A stretch of 64,000 bases of DNA from Leptolyngbya sp. BL0902 (GTDB lineage: Bacteria; Cyanobacteriota; Cyanobacteriia; Phormidesmidales; Phormidesmidaceae): positions 3,377,906-3,441,905 of the forward strand of contig NZ_CP046155.1 in assembly GCF_016403105.1 (NCBI RefSeq), given 5' to 3'. The notes under the pieces are model-generated. The model saw nothing but the letters and a program-made list of their open reading frames with translations, did not search any database and was not told where the DNA came from. A program made the translations under genes and the position numbers. Positions 44,958 through 54,119 of the stretch are shown here, piece after piece. The first letter of the stretch is position 1. Every line of letters starts with the position of its first letter.

Positions 44958-46391
44958 CTAGGCGGGTTTCATGCGGGGCAACAGCACGGTGACGGTCGTG
45001 CCTTGGTGGGGCTGGCTGTCAATGGCAATCTGGCCCCGGTGGGTCTCGACAATCACCTTGGCGATGGCCAGCCCTAGCCCGGTGCCTTGGTCGCCGCTAC
45101 GGTGGCGGGCGGGGTCGGCCCGGTAGAACCGATCAAAGGCATGGGATAGCGCCTCTTCATCCATGCCAATGCCCGTATCCTGTACCGCCACCTGTACCCA
45201 GGCTTGGCCCTGGTGTTTGATGGCCTGGGCCTGCACGGTCACTTGGCCTCCGGCGGGGGTATATTGCACCGCATTGCCAATGAGGTTGGTGAACAGGCGG
45301 GTGAGCTGGCTGGTATCGCCGCCGATGATCAGGGCATGGTGCTGATCCAGCGTGGTGGATTTGGCTGGGTTGAGGGGGGCCACCGTGGCCGAGATCGCCA
45401 CCGCTGAGGATCCCTTAGGGCGAGCCGCTGCGGTGCGAGCTCCCGCCTCGGCCAGGACGGCATCATAGACGAGGTCAATCTGCTTTTCGCTGGCCATCAC
45501 CTGCTGCTCCTCCACCACGTCCGCCAGCAATCCCTCCAGGCCAATGGAGGAGGCGGTGAAGGCAATCAGGCCGCTTTCCTGGCGGGCCAAAAACAGCAGA
45601 TCGTCCACTAGCCGCCCCAGCCGTCGGGTGAGGCGTTCGATCACCTGAAACTGGCGCTGCTGGGTGTCCACATCGGGCTCTGGGTCAGACAGGGCCACCT
45701 GGGCATTGGTTTGAATCACGGCGATGGGGTTCCGCAGTTCGTGGGAGGCATCCGCCGTGAACTGCTTGAGCTGCTGGTAAGAATCGCGTACCGGGGCCAT
45801 GGCAATGCCCGACAGCAGCCAGCCAATGGCTGCCACCGCCCCCACCATCAGGCTGGTGCCCAGGGCCAAATCCACCATCAGCCGCCGACTGGGCTTCGTC
45901 ACCTCAAACCAGGGATGGCTGACCCGCAGATAGCCCAACACTTGGCCCTCCGCCTCCACCTGCTCGGTAATTTGGCGCAGCACCCCTTCCTGGGACACCC
46001 GCACCGTTTCCCCCGCCGGGTTGACGTGGAGCGGCACCGCCAGCGGCTCTGACAGGGTAGACCACAGCAGCGATCCGGCGGGGCTAAACCATTCTAGGTC
46101 GATGTGGTCGTCCTCCACGGTGTGGGCATTGTCGCGAAAGCTGGCCTCCACATTCACCTGAAGGCTGGGCGCGGGCACCAGGCGGGTAGGCGAGGGCGCA
46201 ATTTGGCGCGGGCTGGGTTCAATCACCAGGGATCGCTCCACAATTTCCACCACATGATTGAGGGTGTCATCCACCCGCTCCACCAGGGTCGTGCGCACAT
46301 AGAGGTAAAACCCGCTGGCAAACAGCAGCAGCAGCACCGCCGTTACCGCCGTATACCAAAGGGCCAGCCGCCGCCGTGTGGCCTGAAACAT
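44958..46391 (-). CDS. Membrane sensor histidine kinase
   Basis: This 477-aa orthodox sensor kinase has an N-terminal helix (LALWYTAVTAVLLLLFASGF), a periplasmic sensor of about 130 residues, a second helix (LALGTSLMVGAVAAIGWLLS), and a HisKA domain with the phospho-accepting His in FTADASHELRNPIAVIQTNA. The HATPase domain has LFTNLIGNAVQYTP (N box), VQDTGIGM (G1) and GTGLGLAIAKVIVETHRGQ (G2). The start at 46391 is the first giving a correct N-terminal helix; an upstream ATG-like start adds 17 residues. No response regulator gene is adjacent, so the partner is elsewhere and the signal unknown. Confidence 0.9.
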   Translation of the reverse strand: MFQATRRRLALWYTAVTAVLLLLFASGFYLYVRTTLVERVDDTLNHVVEIVERSLVIEPSPRQIAPSPTRLVPAPSLQVNVEASFRDNAHTVEDDHIDLEWFSPAGSLLWSTLSEPLAVPLHVNPAGETVRVSQEGVLRQITEQVEAEGQVLGYLRVSHPWFEVTKPSRRLMVDLALGTSLMVGAVAAIGWLLSGIAMAPVRDSYQQLKQFTADASHELRNPIAVIQTNAQVALSDPEPDVDTQQRQFQVIERLTRRLGRLVDDLLFLARQESGLIAFTASSIGLEGLLADVVEEQQVMASEKQIDLVYDAVLAEAGARTAAARPKGSSAVAISATVAPLNPAKSTTLDQHHALIIGGDTSQLTRLFTNLIGNAVQYTPAGGQVTVQAQAIKHQGQAWVQVAVQDTGIGMDEEALSHAFDRFYRADPARHRSGDQGTGLGLAIAKVIVETHRGQIAIDSQPHQGTTVTVLLPRMKPA

Positions 46392-46545
46392 CAAAATTGC
46401 TCCTGGGGATGGGGATCGAAACGCCTCCCCTGAACCTAGCACACCTCCTAGGCGTGGGGCGTCTCAGCGTCTTGGCCAGCCAACGGGACGGAAGGCGGTG
46501 GCCTGGGTATGATGGAGGCACAGTCCTCCGTGGTGGGAGATGGCC

Positions 46546-47205
46546 ATGGCTTCAGCCCCAAACCCCCTATCGAACCCTTCGGCGTCTTCGGGTTCCCCCG
46601 GTTCCTCCAACGATTCCAATCCTGCTGATAGTGGTGTGCCCTGGAAGTGGATTGCAGCGGGCTGTGGCGGCTGTTTTGTGCTGACCACCGCTGCCCTGGT
46701 GGCGTTGGTTCTCGTCATTGGCCGCACCATGCAGTTTGCCTTTGGCCCCGAGGGGGTGAACACCGATCAAACCCCCTTCACCTACACCCTGCCAGGGGAA
46801 AGCGAAGGGGTGCTGGATATGAATATGTTTGGGATGCGAATGGTGCAGATCACCAGCACCGACACGCCGCCCTCGGTGTTGCTAACCATGGGGCGCTTAC
46901 CGGGCTATCTACAAAGTTCGGCGGATCAGGCGAGCTTCATTGAGGCTTTTCAGGAGGGCATGATTGGGGACGAAAACTACCAGCTTGATCCACCCCGCAC
47001 CGAGGAACGTAGGCTCTGCGGCCAAACAGTGCCCGTGATCGTGCAGACGGGGCAGTTTCAGGAAGATCAAACCACCTATGCCACCACCAGCCTCATGGCC
47101 GCTGTGGATCACAATCGCCGCACCCAATTTGTTTGGATTTTGGCCCACGGAGAAAACGCCAACCCCAACGCCGAACAGGTGTTTAATTCCTTAGACTGTC
47201 GGTAG
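46546..47205 (+). CDS. Hypothetical single-pass membrane protein
   Basis: This approximately 219-aa protein has a Ser/Pro-rich N-terminus, one membrane helix with neighbouring cysteines (WIAAGCGGCFVLTTAALVAL), and an outward globular domain of about 150 residues (TPFTYTLPGESEGVLDMNMF, TSTDTPPSVLLTMGRLPGYL, RRLCGQTVPVIVQTGQFQED). Function unknown. Two ATGs at 46540 and 46546 are in frame; the second has better Shine-Dalgarno spacing (GGGAG). It is divergent from the histidine kinase gene. A 14-bp tandem repeat array follows. Confidence 0.72.
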   Translation: MASAPNPLSNPSASSGSPGSSNDSNPADSGVPWKWIAAGCGGCFVLTTAALVALVLVIGRTMQFAFGPEGVNTDQTPFTYTLPGESEGVLDMNMFGMRMVQITSTDTPPSVLLTMGRLPGYLQSSADQASFIEAFQEGMIGDENYQLDPPRTEERRLCGQTVPVIVQTGQFQEDQTTYATTSLMAAVDHNRRTQFVWILAHGENANPNAEQVFNSLDCR

Positions 47206-47236
47206 TTTGCCCTGAATCCGCCCTGAATGCGGCCTA

Positions 47237-47306
47237 GATTCATTGGGCCGGATTCGTTAGGCCGGATTCGTTAGGCCAGATTCGTTAGGCCGGATTCGTT
47301 AGGCTG
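47237..47306. repeat. Five 14-bp tandem repeats
   Basis: The unit GATTCGTTAGGCCG is repeated five times without gaps. The first unit differs at two or three positions and units three and five at one each. The array lies in the gap between convergent genes. Confidence 0.95.
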
Positions 47307-47366
47307 GGGACTGACCACCGGGGGCTGATCGGCGGTCATGGGCCGCTGGTGTGGAGGGCAGTGCCT

Positions 47367-47726
47367 TCAAGGGTGTTGGGCGCGGTAGGCCAAGAGCCAG
47401 TTGGTCATGGTGGCGCGGCGGGTGAGGCGGGGCACCAGTTGATCAATGGTATAGCCCTTAAAGCCCAGTTCTTCCTTCAGTAACTGCTTGTACTCGGCGG
47501 GAATGGATCGGGTGAGTTGCACGGTGGCGGGGCGGCTTTCGATGAAGTCCGGCGGCTCTGGATACTTTTCCCCCCAGGCCGGATCCACTGACGTAGTGTC
47601 CCAACCCTTCTCCGTAGGCCGATAACCGAGGTAGTGCCACACCAGACGGTTTACGGTGTCGTCGTCCAGTTCGTCGTTCAAAATCGCCCAGAGGGTGTCG
47701 TTGGAAAGGTCAGGCAGCGTGGTCAT
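47367..47726 (-). CDS. DUF1823 family protein
   Basis: This 119-aa protein matches the cyanobacterial/plastid DUF1823 family: LSNDTLWAILNDELDDDTVN, LVWHYLGYRPTEKGWDT, KYPEPPDFIESRPATVQLTR, SIPAEYKQLLKEELGFKGY and RRATMTNWLLAY. It is soluble and of unknown function. The ATG at 47726 starts the family's usual N-terminus. A degenerate repeat region lies upstream, before murD. Confidence 0.88.
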   Translation of the reverse strand: MTTLPDLSNDTLWAILNDELDDDTVNRLVWHYLGYRPTEKGWDTTSVDPAWGEKYPEPPDFIESRPATVQLTRSIPAEYKQLLKEELGFKGYTIDQLVPRLTRRATMTNWLLAYRAQHP

Positions 47727-47754
47727 GGCATGAAGTTGTTATCAGGACAGAGGT

Positions 47755-47855
47755 AGGGGCGTGGTTTCCACGCCCAAGGCAGAAGATCGCAGTAAGGGAC
47801 CTGGTTTCCACGTTCAAAAAGTAGGGGCTCGGTTTCCGCGTCCACAAAATTCAGC
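47755..47855. repeat. Degenerate repeats with GGTTTCCACG core
   Basis: GGTTTCC(A/G)CG occurs three times (about 47762, 47802 and 47829), each preceded by GTAGGGGC- or GTAAGGGA-like sequence. It lies between murD and the DUF1823 gene. Confidence 0.6.
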
Positions 47856-47864
47856 GAACCACCG

Positions 47865-49214
47865 TTAACCCAGGTTTTGGCACAGTTGCCGAAAATGATC
47901 GCCACGGGCCTCAAAATTGGGGTATTGGTCGAAGCTGGCGCAGGCGGGGGACAGCAAGACCACCTTGGCCCCCAGGCTGGGCGCGAGTTCTAGGCTGCGG
48001 CGCAGGGCGCGATCCAGGGTTTCGACGATTTCGTAATCCTGGTAGCCCACCTCCGCTAGGCGACGGGCAAACTGGGGGGCGGCATCGCCAATCAGCAACA
48101 CCGTGGCGGCCCGTTCCTGAATGCGCTGGAGCCAGGGGCCATCGTCGCCTTCCTTGGCTTCGCCCCCGGCAATCAGCACCGCAGGACTGTCTACCGAACG
48201 CAGGCCCACTTCGGCAGCATCGTAGTTGGTGGCTTTGGAATCGTTGGTAAAGTCAATGCCTTGCCAGGTGCAAATGTGCTCTAGGCGATGGGGCACACCG
48301 GGGAAACTGGCTACTCCGGCGGCGATGGCGGCGGGGTCGATGTCGGCCAAACAGGCGGCAGCGACGGCCATCAGCAGGTTTTGCAGGTTGTGGTCGCCCA
48401 CCATTTTGAGGGCATCGGCGGCAACGATGGGCTGGCCCTTAAACGTCACCCAGTCGTCTTCAATATAGGTCGTCGGTACCAGAGAGCCAAGGGCCGCTTT
48501 GCCGCCCACACTCGTCCAGTGGGCTTGGGGAAATTCGGCGGGGATGTGCTGGCGCAGATAGGGGTCGTCGCCGTTGAAGATGGCGAACTCTGACCGTTGC
48601 AGCAGGGATGCCTTAATGCGGGCATAGTTGCCGAGGGTTTTGTGCCGTTGCAGGTGGTCGGGGGTGAGGGTCGTCCACAGGCCAATGCGGGGCGTGAGGG
48701 TGGCCGAGGCTTCGATCTGGTAGCTGCTGAGTTCGGCAATCACCCAGTCTGGCGTGGGGTCTTGCAGGCCCAGCTCGCAGGCGGCATGGCCAATGTTGCC
48801 ACAGGCGGGGGCGCTCAACCCCGCAGCCTGGAAAATGGCGGCGGTGAGGGCGGTGGTGGTGGTTTTGCCGTTGGTGCCTGTGATGCCAACCCAGGGCTTA
48901 TCTTGCAGCGTCAACCAGGCCAGTTCCATTTCCCCCATCACCTCCAGTCCGGCGGCGCGGGCCTCTGCTAGGGCGGGTAAATCCCAGGGCACCCCAGGGC
49001 TCACCACTACGCGGTCGGGCCGATCCTCTGGGGTGAGGGCAAAGCTATGGCCGAGTTTTACCGTCACCCCCGCCGCCTGGAGTTGGGCCTGTTGATCAGC
49101 CGCCAGCGGGGTGGCGTTGCGGTCGCTCAGCACTACGTCCCAGCCCTGCTTTCGCAGCAACCGGGCGGCAGCAATGCCAGATTTTCCTAAGCCGATCACA
49201 TGGGCCTGTTTCAT
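47865..49214 (-). CDS. murD: UDP-N-acetylmuramoylalanine-D-glutamate ligase
   Basis: MurD adds D-glutamate to UDP-MurNAc-L-Ala in peptidoglycan synthesis. The 449-aa protein begins [20 protein letters not shown], has the ATP loop [20 protein letters not shown], the Mur ligase segments [20 protein letters not shown] and [20 protein letters not shown], and the C-terminal [20 protein letters not shown] and [20 protein letters not shown]. The ATG at 49214 matches the family; the frame stays open upstream to 49307. No other mur gene is adjacent, which is usual in cyanobacteria. Confidence 0.96.
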   Translation of the reverse strand: MKQAHVIGLGKSGIAAARLLRKQGWDVVLSDRNATPLAADQQAQLQAAGVTVKLGHSFALTPEDRPDRVVVSPGVPWDLPALAEARAAGLEVMGEMELAWLTLQDKPWVGITGTNGKTTTTALTAAIFQAAGLSAPACGNIGHAACELGLQDPTPDWVIAELSSYQIEASATLTPRIGLWTTLTPDHLQRHKTLGNYARIKASLLQRSEFAIFNGDDPYLRQHIPAEFPQAHWTSVGGKAALGSLVPTTYIEDDWVTFKGQPIVAADALKMVGDHNLQNLLMAVAAACLADIDPAAIAAGVASFPGVPHRLEHICTWQGIDFTNDSKATNYDAAEVGLRSVDSPAVLIAGGEAKEGDDGPWLQRIQERAATVLLIGDAAPQFARRLAEVGYQDYEIVETLDRALRRSLELAPSLGAKVVLLSPACASFDQYPNFEARGDHFRQLCQNLG

Positions 49215-49390
49215 GGCGATCTTTCCCGATGACGTTACCCCATCGCACGCGAGGGCATGGGTTTGAATCAGAAAAATCATACCCTGGACAGTTGCCCCAT
49301 CCCGCATAATTCCGGCCTGGAGGCATCGGTTCTGGGTTGGTAGGGCCGTCTCCCAGACCCGGCCTAAATCATCGTTGCACCATCTCTGGT

Positions 49391-50722
49391 CTAGCGGCCT
49401 TGAATCTGAAGCTGGTAGTACTGGCCGTTGTGGGTAATCAGCAGCGGGGCGGGGGAGGCCGTGGGGGCAGGCCGTGCGGGGGCGGTGGGCGGCGGCACCG
49501 GGGTGAGGATGAGCCGATCCACCTGGGCATCCCTGGGCAGGGTGAGGGCTTGGGCAAGGCGGCTGTCCTGCTCCAGTTGGTCGGTGAGGGAGACCAGGGT
49601 GCTGAGGCCGTTGATCAGGTTGCGAAAGTTGTTGCGGAGGGTGGGGTCGCCCGTGAGTTCGTCCACGTCGGCGATCACCTTGTGGGCGCTTTGGAAGACG
49701 CTGCGGGCCGAGTCGAGGGTCTGTTGCAGCAGGATCAGGTTTTCGGGGGTGTTGGCGGTGGCGGTGATGGCGCGGATGTCGGCCATGGCGGCGGTGGCAT
49801 CGGCGGAGAGGCGATCCAGATTGGCGATGAACTGGCTGTCCTGGATTTCGGGGGCCAGGGTGGCCATGATGGTTTCTAGATGGACGCTGCTGCGGTTAAG
49901 GCTATCCAGGGTGGTGACTAAGCTGCTGCGGTTGCGGCTAATCAGGCCGTTGACTTCGGTGCCTGTGATCTCAAACTGGGCGGCGGTGGCTCCCACAGCA
50001 TTGGCGGCATTGCTAATGTCGGTGGCGGTGGTGCCAAATTCGGTCAGGGTGCCATCCAGGTTATCGGCGGCGCGGGTGGCCGAAGCCATCAGCGGCCCTA
50101 GGTCAGTCTGCACCTGCTGAGATAGGCGGGTGAGTTCTCCAGAGAGCACCGTGGCGCTGGCGGCAAATTCCGAGGCATTTTTGAGGGTGAGGGTGAGGTT
50201 CGCGGCCAGTTCCGGGTCGGCAAAGGTTCTCGCCAAATCTTCGGCAGCACGAATTAGGGCTTCATAGCTGGCTCCCACCTCCCCCCTGCGCTCGTCGCCG
50301 TCGCAGATCACCACCTGACTGTCGCACTGGGGTTTGAACGGAGTAAGGCTGGCCGTGACCATCTCCGCCAAGGTGGCTTGAGGAATGATGTCGATGGTGG
50401 TATCGCCAATCAGGCCAGATTGATTGACAGTGATCAGGGCATTGCTGGGAATCAGCAGGCTGGGCTGATTAATTTCCACCAGCACCGACACCTGGTTCGA
50501 TCCGGGCTGGATCGACAGCACCCGCCCCACCCGCACCCCCCGAAACCGCACGGCGGTGCCTTCCTGCATCCCCAGGGTATCGGTAAACACAAAGGTAGCC
50601 CGATAGCTTTGCCGCCGAGGATCGTACCCCCGCAGCCACAGCACCATGCCGCCAAACAGCGCCACCGCCAGCAAAATCAGCAGCCCCACCGATCCTTCCC
50701 GAATTGCCCGTTCCCGCATCAT
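49391..50722 (-). CDS. MlaD/MCE-domain lipid transport protein
   Basis: This 443-aa protein has one N-terminal membrane helix ([20 protein letters not shown]), an MCE domain (about residues 38-115: [40 protein letters not shown]) and a long helical region typical of MlaD-like proteins of cyanobacteria and the chloroplast TGD2. It should form the periplasmic lipid-binding ring of an ABC importer. The C-terminal 50 residues are proline/alanine-rich. The ATPase gene lies 57 nt upstream on the same strand. No MlaE-type permease is seen in the window. Confidence 0.88.
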   Translation of the reverse strand: MMRERAIREGSVGLLILLAVALFGGMVLWLRGYDPRRQSYRATFVFTDTLGMQEGTAVRFRGVRVGRVLSIQPGSNQVSVLVEINQPSLLIPSNALITVNQSGLIGDTTIDIIPQATLAEMVTASLTPFKPQCDSQVVICDGDERRGEVGASYEALIRAAEDLARTFADPELAANLTLTLKNASEFAASATVLSGELTRLSQQVQTDLGPLMASATRAADNLDGTLTEFGTTATDISNAANAVGATAAQFEITGTEVNGLISRNRSSLVTTLDSLNRSSVHLETIMATLAPEIQDSQFIANLDRLSADATAAMADIRAITATANTPENLILLQQTLDSARSVFQSAHKVIADVDELTGDPTLRNNFRNLINGLSTLVSLTDQLEQDSRLAQALTLPRDAQVDRLILTPVPPPTAPARPAPTASPAPLLITHNGQYYQLQIQGR

Positions 50723-50779
50723 CGTTCCTCAGTTCATCCCTCAGTTCACCCAACGGTAGAGCCCTGTGCTCTGCACTCC

Positions 50780-51571
50780 CTACTGCACCATTTGAATCGG
50801 CCCCTCCACCTGACCGCTAAAGAACTGACGAACATAGGGGTTATCGGTTTCATCGATGGCGCTGATGGGGCCGCTCCACTGGATTTTGCCCCGGTGTAGA
50901 AAAATCACCCGGTCGGCGGTGCGGCGAATGGTGCTGTCTTGGTGGGTCACAATCAGGTACGAGCCGCAGCCGTGGCCGCGCTGGATATCGCGAATTAAGT
51001 CCTCAATCACCGTGGAGGCGATGGGGTCGAGGCCAGCGGTGGGTTCGTCGTAGAGCAGCAGGGCGGGCCGATCCTCCGGGTTTTCAGGATTGCTGATAAT
51101 CGCCCTGGCAAAGCTGACCCGCTTCCGCATCCCCCCCGACAGCTCCGACGGGTAGCGCTTACCAATGCCCGGAAGGCCCACCATTTCCAGCACGTCTTCT
51201 ACCAGGTGGCGAATGTGGCGCGGCGGCAGGGTGGAATGCTGATACAGCAAAAAGCCCACGTTTTCCTCCACCGTCAGCGAGTCGAACAGCGCCGCCTGCT
51301 GAAACACCATGCCAATGCCCACCGGATCGTGGGCATCTTCAATTAGTCCCTGTCGTCGCTGCCCCGCCACATAAATTTCCCCCGCATCCGCCGCCAACAG
51401 CCCCGCAATAATCCGCAGAATGGTGGATTTCCCGGTGCCGGATGGGCCAATAATCGCCACCGCTTCCCCAGGGTAGACCGTCAGATCCACCTGATCTAAC
51501 ACCTGATTGCTACCAAACCGCTTGGAAATGCCCATCAGTTGCAGCAGGACTTCATCGCCGCACTCCGACAT
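50780..51571 (-). CDS. MlaF-type ABC transporter ATP-binding protein
   Basis: This ABC ATPase is expected to energise a lipid transporter together with the downstream MlaD-like protein and a permease encoded elsewhere. Walker A is IIGPSGTGKSTILRIIAGL, the signature LSGGMRKRVSFARAI and Walker B LLLYDEPTAGLDP. LSGGM-type signature and VFQQAALFDSLTVEENVGF are characteristic of the Mla/TGD branch. From the ATG at 51571 the protein has 263 aa, near the usual size; ATGs further upstream (51652) would add 27 unlike residues. The two genes form a probable operon. Confidence 0.88.
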   Translation of the reverse strand: MSECGDEVLLQLMGISKRFGSNQVLDQVDLTVYPGEAVAIIGPSGTGKSTILRIIAGLLAADAGEIYVAGQRRQGLIEDAHDPVGIGMVFQQAALFDSLTVEENVGFLLYQHSTLPPRHIRHLVEDVLEMVGLPGIGKRYPSELSGGMRKRVSFARAIISNPENPEDRPALLLYDEPTAGLDPIASTVIEDLIRDIQRGHGCGSYLIVTHQDSTIRRTADRVIFLHRGKIQWSGPISAIDETDNPYVRQFFSGQVEGPIQMVQ

Positions 51572-51806
51572 TCCACGGGGCGATCCCAGAAGAGAGCGAT
51601 CCCCCAAGGGTGCATTGGCAGCGTTGAACGACAGCTCACGGGGAGAATCCATAGGGGCAAACGCAGGGAAAACGCAGCAGTAACCAACCCAACCTTCCAG
51701 CGCGCCAAACGGCCTGCACAGTGCCACAGACCCCTCGGCAAACTGTCCTTATTATGCGGGATTGCCGCCAGAACCGCTCTGAATCCGATGATTCCTGGGA
51801 TGACAT

Positions 51807-52619
51807 TTAAGACAAATCCCCAGGATCAACGCCCAGTTGCCGTAGGCGTTCGGCCAGTTGTTCGGCCCGTTGGCGTTCTTGCTCCGCCCGTTGTTGGGCC
51901 TGTTCCGCCCGTAAGCGTTCTTGGGCGACCTGCTGTTGAGCCTGTTCGGCCCGCTGGCGTTCCTGCGCGACCTGTTCGCTGCCCCAGAGCAGCAAGTTGC
52001 CGTCGGCATCCCACCAGCGCAGCCAGGTTGTCGTCATTTCTGCCTTTCTCCCAGACCACACGCCCAGGAAAAGATGGAGTTCCTCAATCCAGTAGCAGCC
52101 CTGGTCATCGGCCTGCTGTTCCACGTACTGGCCATTGATCAAGCGAAACAGGTCTAGCTGGCCAGAGGGAGGGTGAAAAATCGCGTAGAGCGGCACCTGG
52201 AGGATGCGCTCGTAGAAATACCATTTGCCGTAGGGATAGTGGGGGTTGATGGAATACTCGCCGCCCTCGGCTTCGGAGATGAACTCCATCACCAGGGTGG
52301 GAACGTCGCCCTCAGCGTGGGGGGTATAGCTACGACGAACTTGGCCCCCAGACGTTGGATTCACGGCAGGCACATAGACCCAGTCCGGGGCTTTTACCAC
52401 GGTTTTATCGCCCACGGTGGCGCAGAGGCCAAAATTCGTTGCAATCAGCGCTGATTCTAGAATCAAGCCAGCCAGTTCTAGGGCTTCACGCAGGGCGGCG
52501 GCAAGAAGAGGCTGAAGGGCATTATCCACAGGATCATCAGGCAAAAGGAAGTCCGCTGGCAAAGGTTCCCAGGTGATCGGGGGCGGCGGCGTGAGGGGGC
52601 GGCGTTGAACGGTGGTCAT
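51807..52619 (-). CDS. Uma2-family (PD-(D/E)XK) putative endonuclease
   Basis: This 270-aa member of the Uma2/DUF820 family, which is greatly expanded in cyanobacteria, has the restriction-endonuclease-like segment VKAPDWVYVPAVNP and PTLVMEFISEAEGGEYSINP (D...E-x-S pattern), then YPYGKWYFYERILQVPLYAI. The C-terminus is a coiled coil of Gln/Arg/Glu heptads (QERQRAEQAQQQVAQERLRA) ending LAERLRQLGVDPGDLS, typical of the family. The biological role of Uma2 proteins is unclear. The ATG at 52619 is chosen; a TTG lies four codons upstream. Confidence 0.88.
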   Translation of the reverse strand: MTTVQRRPLTPPPPITWEPLPADFLLPDDPVDNALQPLLAAALREALELAGLILESALIATNFGLCATVGDKTVVKAPDWVYVPAVNPTSGGQVRRSYTPHAEGDVPTLVMEFISEAEGGEYSINPHYPYGKWYFYERILQVPLYAIFHPPSGQLDLFRLINGQYVEQQADDQGCYWIEELHLFLGVWSGRKAEMTTTWLRWWDADGNLLLWGSEQVAQERQRAEQAQQQVAQERLRAEQAQQRAEQERQRAEQLAERLRQLGVDPGDLS

Positions 52620-52786
52620 CGTTGGTTCCAACCCAAAAACGGCTTAGTGAGCCCTAGTCCTGACGAGCACTATAGTACATTTTAACGCCCTAGGACTGAG
52701 ACAGCCATTCACCCACCCTCACGCTTGCCTCCAGGAATCCGCAGGGAAAAGGCTTGAGCGACAGTGGGTGAACGGTGGTGTTCGGC

Positions 52787-53068
52787 CTAGATTTCGGGGT
52801 TGATGTCTACCGTGGTATCGGTATAGTCACTACCCAGATCGGCGCGATTCTTGGTGAGGCCACTCAGCAAAATTTGGGAGAGGGAGGCCACAAAAATGGA
52901 GGCCACAATGCCGTCATCAATCCAGCCGATGATGGGGATAAAGTCTGGGGAAATATCAATGGGGCTGAGCAAATAAAGCAGCGTACCCGCCACCAAAACC
53001 CAGCGGTATTTGGGATGGTTGAGGGTGTTTTTGTACCAGCTATAGAAGGCTTGGGCGGGGTTGTTCAT
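52787..53068 (-). CDS. YkvA-like DUF1232 membrane protein
   Basis: This 93-aa protein has the DUF1232 signature YLLSPIDISPDFIPIIGWID with its Asp-rich turn, a preceding helix (NHPKYRWVLVAGTLL) and a following helix (GIVASIFVASLSQILLSGL). Function unknown; the family is common in cyanobacteria. The ATG at 53068 (MNNPAQAFYSWYKNTLNHPK) matches the usual N-terminus; the frame continues upstream to 53188 without conserved sequence. It borders the accessory island that follows. Confidence 0.85.
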   Translation of the reverse strand: MNNPAQAFYSWYKNTLNHPKYRWVLVAGTLLYLLSPIDISPDFIPIIGWIDDGIVASIFVASLSQILLSGLTKNRADLGSDYTDTTVDINPEI

Positions 53069-53151
53069 GGCTTTTTTAGGGGAAAGGGGCAATCTCGAAA
53101 CCGTGTTTTTATCGTGCCATGCTCTATCCCAAAACCTGAGGTAGGATTGCC

Positions 53152-53166
53152 GCCCTAGTCTAGGGC
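53152..53166. repeat. Short perfect inverted repeat
   Basis: GCCCTAG, one T, and CTAGGGC form a 15-nt near-perfect palindrome about 85 nt before the YkvA-like gene. It could be an operator, or an end feature linked to the neighbouring transposase gene. Position is the only support. Confidence 0.35.
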
Positions 53167-53348
53167 AACAGCCGAACGTCGGCCCCATTTTGCCACGAGC
53201 TGTGCGTCCGGCTGTGGGTGGTGCACGCTTTATGTTGACGTTAGCCTCACCTTGGCGCTATGCACCCTACGAGTTATGGGAGATGATAGAAAAGCGACCA
53301 CCGATTATCCTCCTCGGTTAGGTCGGGTGGGGGAATGAATGTGTCGCC

Positions 53349-54119
53349 ATGCCGCGCCAACCACGTCAATATGTCTCCGGCTATTGCTATCACGTTACGG
53401 TTCGCTGCAACAATCGCGAGTTTCGGCTAATTCGCGACGAGTGCCGCGAGATTTTACTCTATGCCTTGGAGCGATGCAAGGAGAAATACGGATTCAAGCT
53501 CTATGCTCTGTGCATTATGAGCAACCATGTGCATTACCTGATAGAACCCGATCAGCCCGAAGATTTGCCGAAAATTATGCACTGGCTGAACTGGTATACG
53601 GCCATGTGCTTTAACCGAATGCTGAACCGCACGGGGCACTTTTGGGAGAAGCGCTACCACAGCACCGGATTTGCCAATACCGACCAGCGGCGGGCACTGA
53701 ATACCCTGCGTTACATCCACGCCAACCCCAAGGCGGCAAATATGCAGCAGGGCTTTTTCTACGACTACAGCAACTACGGCAGCTACGACCGTTTAACCAC
53801 CGATGGCCTAACCCAATGGCATCCCGCTTTTTTGGCGCTGGGGGCGACATTAGAACTGTGTGCAGAAGCCTATCGAAAATTTTGCAAACGCTATAAACCG
53901 AAGCCCAAGCCAGAGCGGCGCAACACCTGGGGCAGCAAGACTCTGGCGGCGATTCGACAAAAGATGAAGGCCAAAAAGAAAACCCCTGGCCAACAAAGCC
54001 TGTGGGAGGAATGGCAAGCGCCGATGGATGCGGTGCAGAATGTTGCTAAGAAATTTGTATTAGCGAACTGTTTGAACCCAGATGTGGTAAGTGCCCGATT
54101 TGAGGCCGATACGACATGA
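53349..54119 (+). CDS. REP-associated tyrosine transposase (Y1/TnpA_REP)
   Basis: This is a single-domain HUH-type Y1 transposase related to IS200 TnpA (256 aa). YVSGYCYHVTVRCNNREFRL is the first strand, SNHVHYLIEPDQPEDL carries the HxH metal-binding motif, and the catalytic Tyr is probably in MHWLNWYTAMCFNRMLNRTG. GHFWEKRYHSTGFANTDQRR and LRYIHANPKAANM are typical of the RAYT group. Such genes are usually domesticated and act on nearby REP hairpins rather than moving an IS. The gene overlaps the 3' end of the minus-strand NACHT-GUN4 gene by 229 nt. A GGTGCACGC/GCGCTATGCACC hairpin-like pair lies about 80-130 nt upstream. Confidence 0.88.
   Translation: MPRQPRQYVSGYCYHVTVRCNNREFRLIRDECREILLYALERCKEKYGFKLYALCIMSNHVHYLIEPDQPEDLPKIMHWLNWYTAMCFNRMLNRTGHFWEKRYHSTGFANTDQRRALNTLRYIHANPKAANMQQGFFYDYSNYGSYDRLTTDGLTQWHPAFLALGATLELCAEAYRKFCKRYKPKPKPERRNTWGSKTLAAIRQKMKAKKKTPGQQSLWEEWQAPMDAVQNVAKKFVLANCLNPDVVSARFEADTT

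Noticed and set aside
47237-47306. CRISPR array
   Set aside because: The 14-bp units are contiguous with no spacers; it is a simple tandem repeat. No cas gene is in the window.
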